Shown here in pieces: positions 10,691 to 22,380 of a stretch of 64,000 bases of DNA (positions are counted from its first letter, which is position 1; every line of letters begins with the position of its first letter). The stretch is from Diphasiastrum complanatum. Taxonomy: Eukaryota > Streptophyta > Lycopodiopsida > Lycopodiales > Lycopodiaceae. Below the pieces are notes generated by a model, which did no database searches, was not told where the DNA came from, and saw nothing but the letters and a program-made list of their open reading frames with translations. A program made the translations under genes and the position numbers. The stretch is taken from the NCBI GenBank assembly GCA_029204225.1, contig CM055095.1, positions 64,117,087 through 64,181,086 on the forward strand, given 5' to 3'.

Positions 10691-12206
10691 TGGAAACTTT
10701 GCTTTGAGCACTAAGACAAAAGCACACAATCTTTGAATCAAATCACTAAAGAAATCAGATCCAATCTCCTATTGGACGCATCAAATACCAATGACTCTTT
10801 CTTTTGAAAGTTGAAATGGATATGAAAAAGATTTGACACCTAGATTTTCCTTTTCACTTGAATAGTTCTCTCAACACTTGAGATTCTTGAACAAAAGATG
10901 GATTTTGTTTCAAATACATGAAAATCAAACTTAATCACTTCTTTTGGACTCACTCTTGACCCCAATAATCTCACACTTAAGACTTAGAGTGAATTTGATT
11001 TGATTTAACAACAAACTATACGATCAATTTTTCACAAAGCTTAAAAAATTAGACAACTAGAGATTCACAAAGATCTCAACCATGCATGAATACTCAAATA
11101 TGGACTCCTCCTCATTCTAGACATCCAATGGGATCTCAAATTGACCCTCACACTCTCACAAAGAAAGTTGAATAGAACTAATCTGAGTTTCATACATACT
11201 ATGTCAATTTTTGCTCAAAAAAATTGATTCAATCACCCCTATTGGATTCCACCAATTACTCTACCTCTTAAGACTTGGATTGAAATTCAAAATCAAAAGT
11301 TGTGATTTTTCTCACTAAGATATTCTGCTTCAAAGAGCTAATGCCACTTAGAAAGATTTGATCACCTAGGAGAATACAAATTCTCCACCAATAACAACAC
11401 AAAATGAGCTTCTAGATCTTGCCTTCTACAAAGGAAGGAACTCTTAGAAAATTGGATCTCTCTCTACACATTTGTCATAGACACCTTAATGACTCTTTTC
11501 AAACCTCACAAACACTCAATCAAATAGAGTAGGGTTGAATAATGTGACTTGGATCTCAATCTCTTCTGTAGAACTTTCAATTGAAGCCAATCTATGTCAA
11601 ATTCTACAAAAGATTTGCATAGATGCTCTATATGCACTAGAAACTCTCAAAGGTTTCACTTGGAGGACAGATCCAAGGATGTTATCTAGCAAATTGATGC
11701 TTCTAAATTTGACCCTATTACTCTTGAACAAATCTAGTGTGATGGTACAATGGATTTCAACCTCTCACCTTGCATATCACTCCTTAATCTATGATTTTTA
11801 GCAAAATCTCTCTCAACTTCAACATGCACTCAAAAAATCAGAGATAATCAATTAATGCACCTAATTCAAGCTTCAAATTTAATTTCTTGGCTGATCTAAT
11901 CGAAGAACTAATCAAGGGATTAGATTCTCTATAGAAAATGCTTGATTTTGCATAAAAAATCACTCAATATGGGTATGTGAGTCAAATTCTACAAAATTTT
12001 GAAATTTCTCAATCAAAATTGGAGCTGTATGGCCTCACACGTGCGAAAAGGATTCCTACAGCCCACAACAAGATCTGGACCAAAAATTTTGAGGATAGCT
12101 ATCAAATTCAACTCGCTACACAAAATTTGAGTAGTTTCCTAAAAACTGCTAATTTTGGCCTTGATTTGGATTAACCCTATCAATTTCAACAAAACCTCTT
12201 GTACTA
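10691..12206 (-). other. Leader-like region of Copia-7, no gene seen
   Basis: The 1.5-kb stretch has only short spurious frames. Its right end is a primer binding site, so it is read as the 5' leader of an element whose gag-integrase part is lost. It includes a CACACGTG-type motif near 12034, as the leaders of other copies do. Confidence 0.5.
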
Positions 12207-12219
12207 GGCTCTGATACCA
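12207..12219 (-). other. Primer binding site next to LTR-D
   Basis: The minus strand reads TGGTATCAGAGCC. It abuts the LTR-D end TGTGCAAAAAG on its right, which shows that LTR-D belongs to a copia family primed by initiator tRNA-Met. Confidence 0.88.
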
Positions 12220-12292
12220 TGTGCAAAAAGTACAAAAAGGACCAAGAGTGGATCCTAATCTGATCCTCAAGAGGGATTGCTTGTCACATAAC
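12220..12292 (-). repeat. 5' LTR-D fragment
   Basis: About 70 bases match the reverse complement of the 3' end of the full LTR-D at 61167-61996. Similarity stops near 12290, where unrelated sequence and a CT microsatellite follow. Confidence 0.82.
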
Positions 12293-12471
12293 TTGCCATG
12301 GGGTAGGCCATATGGCAGCCTACGACATGCTTGGTAAATAGCAGACCTATGACATGCCTATGTGGTCTACTACACAAGCCTATGGTAGTCCTATTTGGCA
12401 AGTCCCAAACCTACATGGTTTTACATGTGGCAAGCCTATGTGGCTTGCCATGTGACAACTTTTGAGCCCAA

Positions 12472-12614
<143 letters not shown>

Positions 12615-12689
12615 AAAAATGACAAGGACCGCAACTGCTTCATGTAAAGAAGATAATCAAGTCGGAAGAACAATGAAAATAGTGTTCTT

Positions 12690-12800
12690 CACACACACAT
12701 TCAATCAACGTTGATTACACACAGACACACACACACACACTACATACACAACTACGTGTAGCCATGCACACACATACACACACACACCCTACACATAGTA
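12690..12800 (+). repeat. CA-rich imperfect repeat
   Basis: A broken (CA)n tract with interspersed TACA units. Confidence 0.8.
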
Positions 12801-12849
12801 TTACATACATTCAACATAGATATATATGAGAAAACAATCCAGAATTAGA

Positions 12850-13410
12850 CTCAATTTTTTTAAAAGGATCGAATTTTTCTGACCCAATGTTGAGCTTGAC
12901 AAAGTAGGATTTTTTGACCTAGGATCGGATCAATTAGATTGAGGCGGATTTATTTTGACCCTTTGTATATTTTCCAACCTAAAGTAAAATCCGACTCTTT
13001 GTATATTTTTGACTCTTTGTACTGTCAATTCAAAATTTTTCTGAGGACTCAAATTTTTTCAAAGACTCGAATTTTTTTTCCAAAGACCCGAATTTTTCTA
13101 AAGGATTGAATTTTTCCAAAGACTCGAATTTTTCCAAAGGATCAAATTTTTTTGACTCAACGTTGAGCTTGGCAAAGAAAGGTTTTCCGACCTTGGATCG
13201 GATTGAATCAAGGCAGATATATTTCGACCCTTTGGAATTTTTTCGACCCAAAGTACAATCCGACCTTTTGTATATTTTCCACCCTTTGTAGTGTCAACTC
13301 AAAATTTTTCCAAAGACTCGAATTTTTTTCCGAAGACTCAAATTTTTCCAAAGGATCAAATTTTTGCAAAGACTCAAATTTTTGCAAAGACTCAAATTTT
13401 TGATTGATAG
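12850..13410 (+). repeat. Degenerate minisatellite, unit about 18-21 bp
   Basis: Units built on AATTTTTCCAAAGACTCG recur many times, densest at 13030-13160 and 13300-13410, alternating with GGATC variants. A longer block with TTGGCAAAG and GGATCGGATCAA is itself duplicated (12890-13010 and 13165-13290), so two periods are nested. Frames here encode FSKDSNF-type repeats and are artefacts. Confidence 0.85.
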
Positions 13411-15204
13411 TATCAAATTTTACAATGGGTCGGAATTTATACACTAGGGCAAAAAGTAACGTAGTATCGAAAAATATACAGAGGGTCAAAAAATTATATC
13501 GGGGTGAAAATATGCACATGGGTCGGATTTATCAAACCCCATTCGACCCGACGAACACGCCTGAATAATTTCCACCTCGATCCGATCTAGGGTCAAAAAA
13601 TTTCTTTTTGGCAAGGATGACATTGGGTCTAAAAAATCCGACATTGGATTTTTTGACCTTCTTTGAAAACTCGAGTCTTCTTTTGTTGGGTTTTGTATAG
13701 CTTTTAGGATGCTCATTATTGCGGCTGAACATCAAATTCCAACAAAACACACATACATACCACATGCATGAACAACATATTCACTTTGAACTGTGGGCCG
13801 CCCGTTAACAGACATTTGCAAACACAGATCGCCGTCAACTTTTTATTAGAATACTCCCTGTGCTATTGTTGAACATGGTTAAATTTTGACCCCTACTATG
13901 GCCGAGATGTGTGAGATATGTTGTACATTTGAGATGCGAGATGTGCGAGATCAGTCACCATCAAAATCATCGGCCGTCATCCAGATTGTTGCCGGCCACC
14001 TAAATCCACACCATATTTGTACGATCATTGCCCGTCCACCCAAACCATTGGCCATCACCCAAATTTTTGGCTAATTGTCACTGACAATTTTTGATCCAAA
14101 CCATTGATCTTCAACCCAAACCATCGATCATAACCCAAATTGTCAGCAGTCATCGCCTTCAATCATCAATCGCCCACTCTGAGCATCATCCACACGTCTT
14201 GACCACAAGCCGCCACATAGATTGTCGGTCGTCCATTGCCCGTCAACGACGAACACTCTTTACTAGTCTATATATATATATATTTAAACTTATGTACACT
14301 ACTATGGCCGAGATATGTTTCATATTCGAGATTCTTAACTAAAAATGATGGGGAGAGAGATGCATGTACAGGGAAAGTGCATATCCCCATACATTTGCAC
14401 ATTGTGTGCATTGAGGGCTTGGCCCCAAAAAGATTCCCCACCCCCCCCCTCCCTCCCACTCACTAAATTCAAATATCTTTCTCTAGATTTAAATATTCGA
14501 AGTTTGAAGTTCAGGTTTTATTTTCTTCATACACTTCAATGTGTTTTAAACTTTAGCCAATAATTTTTATTATATGGCTTTCTTATTTATTTTGAATTAC
14601 CAAAGTTTTACCCATAAATCATCAACAGAAAAATTTTCTTGACTACCTTAAATTGCTTTTTTTTTTTTTCAATCCTTCAAATATCTATCTTCGCCCGCCA
14701 TTTTCAGGAATGTTTAACCACAAGCCCAAACTCACTAGCTTTAATGCCTAAATCGTTACCCGCAAGCTTTTATCCATGGGCCAAAAAATACACAGCTGAA
14801 AACAAAAGGAGGGGATGGGGTGAGGGGAGCAAAAGCGACAATAAAAAGAGAAAAATAGGAGGGGAGGGAAAATTTAGCGCGCACACACACACACACACAC
14901 ACACTCACACAACATCTATATAGTATAAAACTATTTTAGAGAGTGTGTGTGTGTTTTTGCCGCCAAAAATTTATGCAGTGCCTCCGAAAATGTCACACTT
15001 TGCCCTCAAAAAACGTCACTCATTTGCAAAGACAAGAGAAAAAAAAACGTTTGAAGAGAAATGTGTGTGAAAAACCACACATACAAGCCTTTTTTTAGTT
15101 TTTTTAGGCGCGCACACACACACATATTTTAAAAATCTCCTCCGTACACGCGCTCGCGCTCGATCTCTCTCTCTCTCTCTCTCTCGATGGGTATCTCTCT
15201 GCAA
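13411..15204. other. No gene recognised
   Basis: The stretch holds short tracts: TA run near 14268-14282, C run near 14441-14450, (CA)n at 14882-14904, and (CT)n at 15165-15184. Around 13960-14230 a loose repeat of CCATCA/CGGCCGTC phrases occurs. No domain or splice pattern is evident. Confidence 0.6.
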
Positions 15205-15319
15205 GAGATCAGAGGTCTTCTCTGATTGAATGATAGCAAGCCATTTAGCGGAGGACTTGAGAATGCGCTATTGAATTTCTCCTTACCTCTTTTTTTGGCT
15301 TGATCGGATGAACGTAACC

Positions 15320-16000
15320 ATGGCGAACAATGATCAGTAAGTTTTGACTATCATCATATTAGCTCCAATTATGAAATAATTCTCATCGTTACCTCAAGAA
15401 TCTTAGTGTTGTCTACTAACGTTTGTTTGTGTGCCTTTCGATTCATCTCCTCCTCTGGTATTTCTGTTGTCTTTAATGAATCTTGTAAGCTCTTTAATGA
15501 ACCTTGTAGGTTCTGGTCTTTTGCTTGATCTTCTTCTCTCATATTTCTATTGTCTTTAACGAACCTTGTAAGCTTGAATAAACCTTTATGCATCGCGAGC
15601 TTAAAAGAGTGTCAATAGTTTCTTGAAAGATGAGAAGCTTAATTTAGGCTGCTAAGCGCTGAAATAAACAATATGAAGCAGTAAATTATGCTCATCTCAA
15701 CTTATCTTTTCAAAATAATTGAGAATGTTTGCGATGCAGATGGTGGTCAAATGAAACCATTGCTATTGTCACTGGCGGCAACAGAGGAATTGGCCTTGAA
15801 ATCGTACGCCAGCTTGCAGAGAAGGGAGTTACTATAGTCTTAACGTTGAGAAATATAGAGCAAGGACATCTAGCGGTGGAGCAGCTGAAACCCAGGGGTT
15901 ACACAATGTTGTGTTTCATCGGTTGGACATGACAGACTCAAGGTCAGCACAAGAATTGGCTGCTTGGATCAAACAAAAATACGGTGGTCTAGATATACTG
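15320..16000 (+). pseudogene. Short-chain dehydrogenase/reductase fragment, copy 1
   Basis: Exon 1 (15320-15336) encodes MANND and ends at a consensus donor (CA|GTAAGT). An intron runs to an acceptor GATGCAG at 15739, and exon 2 (15740-16000) reads [17 protein letters not shown], the TGxxxGIG cofactor-binding Rossmann motif, then [14 protein letters not shown]. After a frame change it reads [21 protein letters not shown] and GGLDIL at a GT donor. This is the N-terminal half of the plant NAD(P)H carbonyl reductase group that includes neomenthol dehydrogenase and salutaridine reductase. A one-base deletion near 15895, compared with copy 2, shifts the frame. The catalytic Ser and YxxxK region is not found, so the gene is broken and incomplete. 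Confidence 0.8.
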
Positions 16001-16219
16001 GTACTTTTCGTCACATGCCATGTTCATAATATTCAACTTCCTATTGTCTTTCTAAATCAGCATCAAGTTTCAAGTTCTCTGTTGAGACTTATTTGCCAAT
16101 GATCAGGCGTTCCTTTCTCCGATCTTCAATAGATTTAAAGAACTTTTTCATGTCTCAGAAGCCTTTCTTATAACTTCTGTGATAATCTTTAACACAGCCG
16201 CCCTATTACCTGAAGAAGA

Positions 16220-16520
16220 ATGTGTATGCATTGGCAGATCAATGAAGACATAGAGAAGGAAATAAGCGCAACAAGTAGTATGCAATCTGAAACCATTCGT
16301 TATCAAGAGAAAACGAAAGATGCTTTGGAAGAGGAGAAGGAGTGGATGAGAAAAGTTATGTGCAATGAAAACCTTTATACAGATCTATGTACAACATCTG
16401 GTAAGAGTCAGAACCGGAATCCTTTTGAATGCAAATTAAAGGAAAATTTCAATTTGCTACAAAGTTGTAGGCAACAACAAGGCAACTTGCAAGGCAAAGT
16501 CGTCAAATGCTCACTAGATA
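16220..16520 (+). pseudogene. Possible further exon remnant after the dehydrogenase
   Basis: An open stretch reading SMQSETIRYQEKTKDALEE and onwards is conserved in the second unit (18180-18480). Its charged, helical character and the IRYQEKTKDALEE phrase loosely resemble the insert before the NYYG segment in plant dehydrogenases of this group, but the match is weak. It could equally be non-coding sequence carried by the duplication. Confidence 0.35.
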
Positions 16521-16823
16521 TTTGCAGATTTTTTGCACCTCCCGCCCTTAAAAATCTTAGTTTTTTTTTTTTTTGGGGGGGGGGCGTCTTTTTTGACGGG
16601 GACTTTTTTTTTTTTCCTTTTTAAATTTACAAAACTTAATTTATAGGAAGCCAAAAAGCCCCTTCACTTTTTTTGTTTTATGAGGAGTGGGGTTCACATT
16701 TTTAAGGGGGTTTACGTTCATATTTTTTTAAGACACACACACATTTTAACCTTCTTAATTTTTTTTTAGGGGCATGGAGGGACCTCGCTCCATCTATGGG
16801 TGGTTGGTCAGCCTGTGTATGGG

Positions 16824-16825
<2 letters not shown>

Positions 16826-16867
<42 letters not shown>
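16826..16867 (+). repeat. (GA)n microsatellite
   Basis: A pure AG run of about 40 bp. Neighbouring T and G homopolymers at 16561-16615 are part of the same low-complexity zone. Confidence 0.95.
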
Positions 16868-16870
<3 letters not shown>

Positions 16871-17235
16871 GGGCCCGTGGAAGGGAGGGAAGGAGAAAAA
16901 AGGACTCTAGAATCTATACTTCTTACAGTATACCTCATCCACGAAACGTTTTTTATATGGAGACTAGTTGTGAGTGCCCATCGTTGACGGGCAATGGTGG
17001 CCGATCTAGGTGACCGTCGATGATTTAAAAATTTAGTATGTTGCTGATGGTTAGGTTGTCCTTTTTTCTCCTTCCCTCTCTCCCACGGCCCCATTTCTCT
17101 CTCTCTCTCTCTCTCACACAGAGATCAGAGGTCTTCACTAATTGAATGATAGCAAGCCATTTAGCGGAGGACTTGAGAATGCGCTATGGAATTTCTCCTT
17201 ACCTCTTTTTTTGGCTCGATCAGACAAACGTAACC

Positions 17236-17966
17236 ATGGCAAACAATGATCAGTAAGTTTTGTCTATCATCATATTAGCTCCGATTATGAAATAATTTTC
17301 ATTGTTACCTCAGGAATCTTAGTGTTGTCTACTAACGTTTGTTTGTGTCTACTAACGATGAGAATTATGAAATAATTCTCATCGTTACCTCAGGAATCTT
17401 AGTGTTGTCTACTAACATTTGTTTGTATGCCTTTCGATTCATCTACTCCTCTGGTATTTCTGTTGTCTTTAATGAACCTTGTAGGTTCTAGTCTTTTGCT
17501 TGATCTTCTCCTTAGGTATTTTTGTTGTCTTTAACGAACCTTGTAAGCTCTTTAATAAACCTTTATGCATCGCGAGTTTAAAAGAGTGTCAATAGTTTCT
17601 TGAAAGATGAGAAGCTTAATTTAGATTGCTAAGCGCTGAAATAAACAATATAAAGCAGTAAATTACGCTCATCTCAACTTATCTTTTCAAAACAATTAAG
17701 AATGTTTGCGATGTAGATTGTGGTCAAATGAAACCATCGCTGTTGTCATTGGCGGCAACAGAGGAATTGGCCTTGAAATCGTACACTAGCTTGCAGAGGA
17801 GGGAGTTACTACAGTCTTAACGTCGAGAAAGCATCTAGTGGTGGAGCAGCTGAAAGCCAAGGGGTTACATAGAGTTGTGTTTCATCGGTTGGATGTGACA
17901 AACTCAAGGTTTGCACAAGAATTGGCTGCTTGGATCAAACACAATTACGATGGTCTAGATATACTG
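17236..17966 (+). pseudogene. Short-chain dehydrogenase/reductase fragment, copy 2
   Basis: It has the same structure as copy 1: exon 1 (17236-17252) encoding MANND before a GTAAGT donor, an acceptor GATGTAG at 17716, and exon 2 (17717-17966). The cofactor motif is changed from TGGNRGIG to IGGNRGIG, and the codon after EIVH is TAG where copy 1 has CAG (Gln). A short deletion removes the NIEQG codons. The later part, VVFHRLDVTNSR and LAAWIK, is in frame here, unlike copy 1. The two copies are therefore disabled by different lesions, so both decayed independently after duplication. Confidence 0.8.
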
Positions 17967-18179
17967 GTACTTTTTGTCACATGCCATGTTCATAATATTC
18001 GGCTTCCTATTGGCTTTCTAAATCAACATCAAGTTTCAAGTTCTCTATTGAGATTTAGTTGCGAATGATCAGGCATTCCTTTCTCTGCTCTTCAATAGAT
18101 TTAAAGAATTTTTTCATGTCTCAGAAGCCTTTCTTATAACTTCTGTGATCATCTTTAACACAGTCGTCCTGTTATCTAA

Positions 18180-18480
18180 GAAGAATGTGTATGCATTGGC
18201 AAATCAATGAAGGCATAGTGAAGGAAATAAGCTGAACAAGTAGTATGCAATCTGAAACCATTCGTTATCGAGAGAAAATGAAAGATGCTTTGGAAGAGGA
18301 GTGGATGAGAAAAATTATGTGCAATGAAAATCTTTATATAGATCTATGTACAACATCTGGTAAGAGTCAGAACCGGAATCCTTTTGAATGCAAATTAAAG
18401 AGAAATTTTAATTTGTTACAAAGTAGGCAACAACAAGGCAACCTGCAAGGCAAAGCCTCAAATGCTCACTAAATATTTGC
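18180..18480 (+). pseudogene. Second copy of the conserved downstream block
   Basis: Matches 16220-16520 with small deletions (the EEKE codons are lost). Its function is unknown, as for the first copy. Confidence 0.35.
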
Positions 18481-18530
18481 AAATTATTTGCACCTCCCAC
18501 CCTTTAAAATCTTAGTTTTTTGGTTAGAGG

Positions 18531-19015
18531 GAGGAGGGGGGGGGGGGGGGGGGGGGGGGTTGTTTCTTTCTTGATGGGGACTTTTTTTTGTTTCCTTTTT
18601 AAAAAAAGAAAACTTAATTTATGGGAAGCCAAAAAGCCCCTTTCACATTTTTCGACGAGTGGCCAACGATTTGGGTGACGGTTGATGATTTGGATGGGGG
18701 TCGATGGTTTAGGAGGAAAGCTGATCGTCGTTGACGGATGGCCGAAGGGGAGGGCCGAAGGGGAGGGGTCAGTGTCGCATTTTTTAGGAGGGCCGAAGGG
18801 AAGGGCAATGTTTTTCGAGAGGGGCCAAAGGGAGGGAGGGCAGTATCACATTTTTTGGGAGGGGATGGCCAGTGTCACATTTTTGGGGAGGGGATGGCCA
18901 GTGTCACATTTTTTAGGAGGGGGAGTGTCACATTTTTTGGGAGGGGGCGTGCGGAAGGGAGGGGCTGAAGGGAGGGGAGGGTAGTGTCACATTTTTTGGG
19001 AGGGGTTGAAGGGAT
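18531..19015 (+). repeat. G-rich region: poly-G tract and minisatellite
   Basis: A G run of more than 20 bases (about 18537-18559) is followed at 18755-19010 by repeated units of GTGTCACATTTTTTGGGAG followed by GGG, with GGCCGAAGGGA variants. Several runs of four or more G lie close together on the plus strand. The open frames here are translations of the repeat. Confidence 0.85.
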
Positions 19016-19633
19016 ATGAAATGCCTATAACCTTCTCTTGGATATAGGTGATTAGCCCAAAAATCTGGTGGCATAATTGAACATTTAAGTTCTATTAATG
19101 CAATTTGAGTATGATCAACAATAGCTCATGAGGCTATACTTCGTTAGGGTGAATGGGCTTTACAGGAATGAGCTTCAACGATAACTCACAAAGTAGTGAG
19201 CATGAAGAGCCTTGAAGCTGATTTTTCATTGTAAATGAGCTTGTTTAAAAAGCAAATCAAACAATGTCATACCTGTAGTGCCACTGCAAAACTTTCTCAG
19301 ACTTACCAAGCAAGTGTCGGTCAAGGCTGCCATTGGGCATGTAATCATGTAATCCCAATGGCAGAACGAAAGGTGGTTCAATGTTTTACGACAAATATCT
19401 TTTAAAATCTTGTGGTTGCACTGGTGCTACAGAGGGCAGTGCCCAAGATTTGGTCCTACCGCAGCCACGACCGTAGATGTTTTAATTTTAAAAATCAATT
19501 TTTTATTCACAAAAACCTACCCAACATTTTTGACCAAGCGTGTGTGATTGACATTTGTTATTTTGTTCCATAAGCGTTGCACAATTCTTACGGCTTCTAC
19601 ATATATCTTAAAACGAAACTAAAGTCCGTAAAC

Positions 19634-19698
<65 letters not shown>

Positions 19699-19923
19699 TG
19701 GTGGCCCACAAAAGTCGTGAGTGCGTGCTTGCATGTTTGAAACTGAAAAGATCAAAATATTATTCAAATTGAAATGGAAATTTGACACGAAGTTTTCCTT
19801 TGTTCTTACCTCTAGGGTTCTTTCTTTTTCTTTTTTCCCAACTCTGTAGATTTTTGTTCTCTTGCTGCACAAGTTTGCTTGATCAATGTGTCCCATCGGC
19901 CACATAAATCACACACACGCACA

Positions 19924-19972
<49 letters not shown>

Positions 19973-20149
19973 ATCGACCACATAAATCACACACACCATC
20001 AAGCACAAACCATACACACAAATCCACACACACGGATACACACGCACACTCATACACACAAATCCATACACATACACACATCATCGGCCGTCCGCCATCG
20101 GTTTAGATCAAGCAGCATCGAAACCCAAGAAATCGAAGAGAAAGAGATT
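19016..20149. other. No gene recognised; three microsatellites
   Basis: (GT)n then (GA)n at 19634-19695, (CA)n at 19926-19972 and a CACA-rich imperfect tail to about 20085. The rest, about 19020-19630 and 19696-19925, shows no recognisable coding signal. Confidence 0.65.
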
Positions 20150-20159
20150 TAAAAAATTT

Positions 20160-20777
20160 ATGTCTTGGGAAAAGGCTAAAATAGAAAACTTATGTTTTGT
20201 CTGTAAGAAGTCTAGACATATGATGAAATTTTGTCCAGAAAGGAAGAAAGGGTCTGCTCACATGATAGAAATCCTAGGAGGCAATGGTAAGACTTTGGAA
20301 ATTAACCGGACTGATGGTGAGTGTGAATGTTCTTTTAGTACTACTTCTTTCTTGCCTAATGAGCTTTTCCATTTAATTGGCACAGTTAAAGATCAATAAG
20401 TGAGTATTTTATTAGACAGTGGTTCAACTCATAATTTTATTAATTCTTGTCTTGTGTAGAATCTCAGCTTGGAAACTGAAGCCAACAATCATAGATACAA
20501 AGTTTATCTAGCTTCAGGAGCAGAGTTGGAGACTTGGAACGTAAAAGTCCCGAAGCACCCAGTTTTGGTGCAAGGACACACAGAATTACTTAATTTTCAT
20601 GTTTTAAACCTAGCTCATACTGATTTAATTTTAGGTTATGAATGGTTATTCAGTAAATCGCCTTTTCTGTTAATTGATTTTGAGAAGCATGTTCTCACTT
20701 TCAAGGAGGGTGATAAGGTAGTTACATTATTTGACAGTAATTTTGTACGTCCGTTAGATCAGATTTCTACAGTTTAA
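20160..20777 (+). pseudogene. Gypsy-1 Gag zinc knuckle and protease
   Basis: The first frame (20160-20399) has a CX2CX4HX4C knuckle, CFVCKKSRHMMKFC, and ends in TAA at 20397-20399. Reading continues in frame with VSILLDSGSTHNFINS, the retroviral-type aspartic protease motif (DSG), then another stop near 20458, and the second frame (20469-20777) with LDLILGYEWL-like LTDLILGYEWLF, the usual C-terminal protease segment (here HTDLILGYEWLF). The frame ends at TAA 20775-20777, a stop shared with Gypsy-2. Confidence 0.85.
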
Positions 20778-20806
20778 TAAAATAAAAGCATTGGATTATT
20801 CCGAGT

Positions 20807-21801
20807 ATGAAGTTTTTTTCAATTTATGCTATTCCAGTTGTGAATGTTCTTGAAATGAATCTAAATGGTTGTGAATTCTTAGTAATTCTTAACTCAGTAA
20901 ATTTAGATCATGAACAAACAGTGAAAGAACAGATCATAAATGAATTTAGGGATGTTTTTCCATCTAAATTACCTCATGGTTTATCACCATCGAGGAGACA
21001 GAGATTTCAAATCAAATAGAAAACTATTTGAGGATGAGACATATACAACCTAGTAAATCACCATGGGGCGCTCCTGTTCTTCTTAAAGCGAAGAAAAATG
21101 GAGGTTTCCAGATGTGTGTGGATTACAAGGGCCTTAATAAAATGACTATAAAGAATAAATATCCATTACCCAGGATGGATGACCTTGTAGATCGCTTGGG
21201 TGGAGCACGACATTTCACCAAGATAGATCTCAAGATAGGGTAACATCAAATAAGAATTAAGTCAGAAGATGTCCAAAAGACAGGATTTCATTCTAGATTC
21301 GGTCATTATGAATTTCTAGTGTTTTCATTTGGATTAACGAATGCTCCAGCAATGTTCCAGCAAATGATGAACGATTTATTTCGTCCATATTTGGGAAAGT
21401 TTGTGGTAGTATTCTTAGACGATATTTTTGTTTATAGTAAATTCTTGATGGAACATGTAGAACACTTAAAAATCATCTTGATGAAGCTCCGTCAGGAGTT
21501 ACTCTATGCTAAAGAGTCCAAGTGTAAATTCTTTAGGCAAGAGTTGCTTTATGTCGGTCATAAGATCACAATAAACGAGATCAAGATTGACGAGGATAAA
21601 ATCAAGATTGTGATTGAGTGGCCAATTCCGGAAACTGTGAGGCAGGTAAAGTTTTTTTTAAGTTTTACATTTTTCTTCAAGAGATTTATTGAGGATTATG
21701 CTAAATTAACAACACCACTTAATAATCTGACAAAAGGACTTATTAATAAAAAGAAAAAGAGGAATCAACCTAGTCCGCTTGTTATTTGGAATGAGAATTG
21801 A
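20807..21801 (+). pseudogene. Gypsy-1 reverse transcriptase
   Basis: Pieces at 20807-21019, 21028-21243 and 21319-21801 give the gypsy reverse transcriptase: [62 protein letters not shown] (first catalytic Asp), [17 protein letters not shown] and the FLDDIFVYSK active site. Relative to Gypsy-2 about 84 bases are lost after SPSR (near 20995), removing the segment that reads DHRIELSPG in the other copy, and the frame is further closed by stops such as the TAA at 21241-21243. Confidence 0.9.
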
Positions 21802-21827
21802 ATTAGTGTCTTGAGAAACCCAAAACA

Positions 21828-22380
21828 ATGATTGTTTCAGCTCCCGTGTTACAATTGGCAAATCTAGATTTACCTTATGTCGTGAGAACAGACGCAAGTG
21901 ATGTTGCTGTTGGAGTAGTTCTATTACAAATGGATAGGCCACTAGCGTTTGAAAGCAAAAAAATCATTGGTCCTAAGTTGCGTTATACTACACAGGAAAA
22001 GGTATTGTTTGTTGTAATCCATGCACTTAAAACCTGGAGACACTAGTTGTATGGTAGTAAGTTTGTAGTGTATACGAATCACCAGCCTCTTAAGTATTTT
22101 TGTAATCAACATGATCTTCAGGGGAGAAAAGCTTGATGGGCTGAATTGATGCAAGAATTCGATCATGAAATCCGTTAGAGGCAACTCTAATCGAGTTGGG
22201 GATGCTCTTAGTCGGATCAATGAATTGAACGAGTTGTCACTCACCCAGATTTCTACGAATCTATATCTTTCACAAAGAGAAAAATATGAATCAGATTCCC
22301 ATTTTGGTCACATTTGAAACATTGTTCAGATCGAAAGAAATGTGGACAGTGTTGAGTCAGAAACACAAGGGACTCAACTA
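21828..22380 (+). pseudogene. Gypsy-1 RNase H
   Basis: The frame reads VVRTDASDVAVGVVLLQ (first catalytic Asp), LAFESKKIIGPKLRYTTQEKVLFVVIHALKTWRH and, after a TAG at about 22045, VYTNHQPLKYF, where the usual TDHQPL has Asp changed to Asn. The tail (GNSNRVGDALSRI) is followed by the linker to integrase. The enzyme would remove RNA from the RNA:DNA hybrid. Confidence 0.85.

Larger units (their letters stand above)
15205..16670 (+). repeat. Tandem segmental duplication, unit 1
   Basis: This segment matches 17121-18650 over most of its length, including dehydrogenase exons, introns and downstream sequence, at an offset of about 1.9 kb. Both copies begin near GAGATCAGAGGTCTTC and end near GAAGCCAAAAAGCCCC. 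Confidence 0.88.
17121..18650 (+). repeat. Tandem segmental duplication, unit 2
   Basis: Second copy of the 15205-16670 segment. A local extra duplication of AATCTTAGTGTTGTCTACTA lies at about 17309-17420 within intron 1, so this copy has an expanded intron. Confidence 0.88.

Noticed and set aside
13030-13519. Several frames with repeated FSKDSNF or KFESLEKF units
   Set aside because: They follow the minisatellite on both strands and in more than one frame, so they reflect the repeat, not a protein.
18682-18984. Gly-rich 100-residue frame
   Set aside because: A translation of the G-rich minisatellite.
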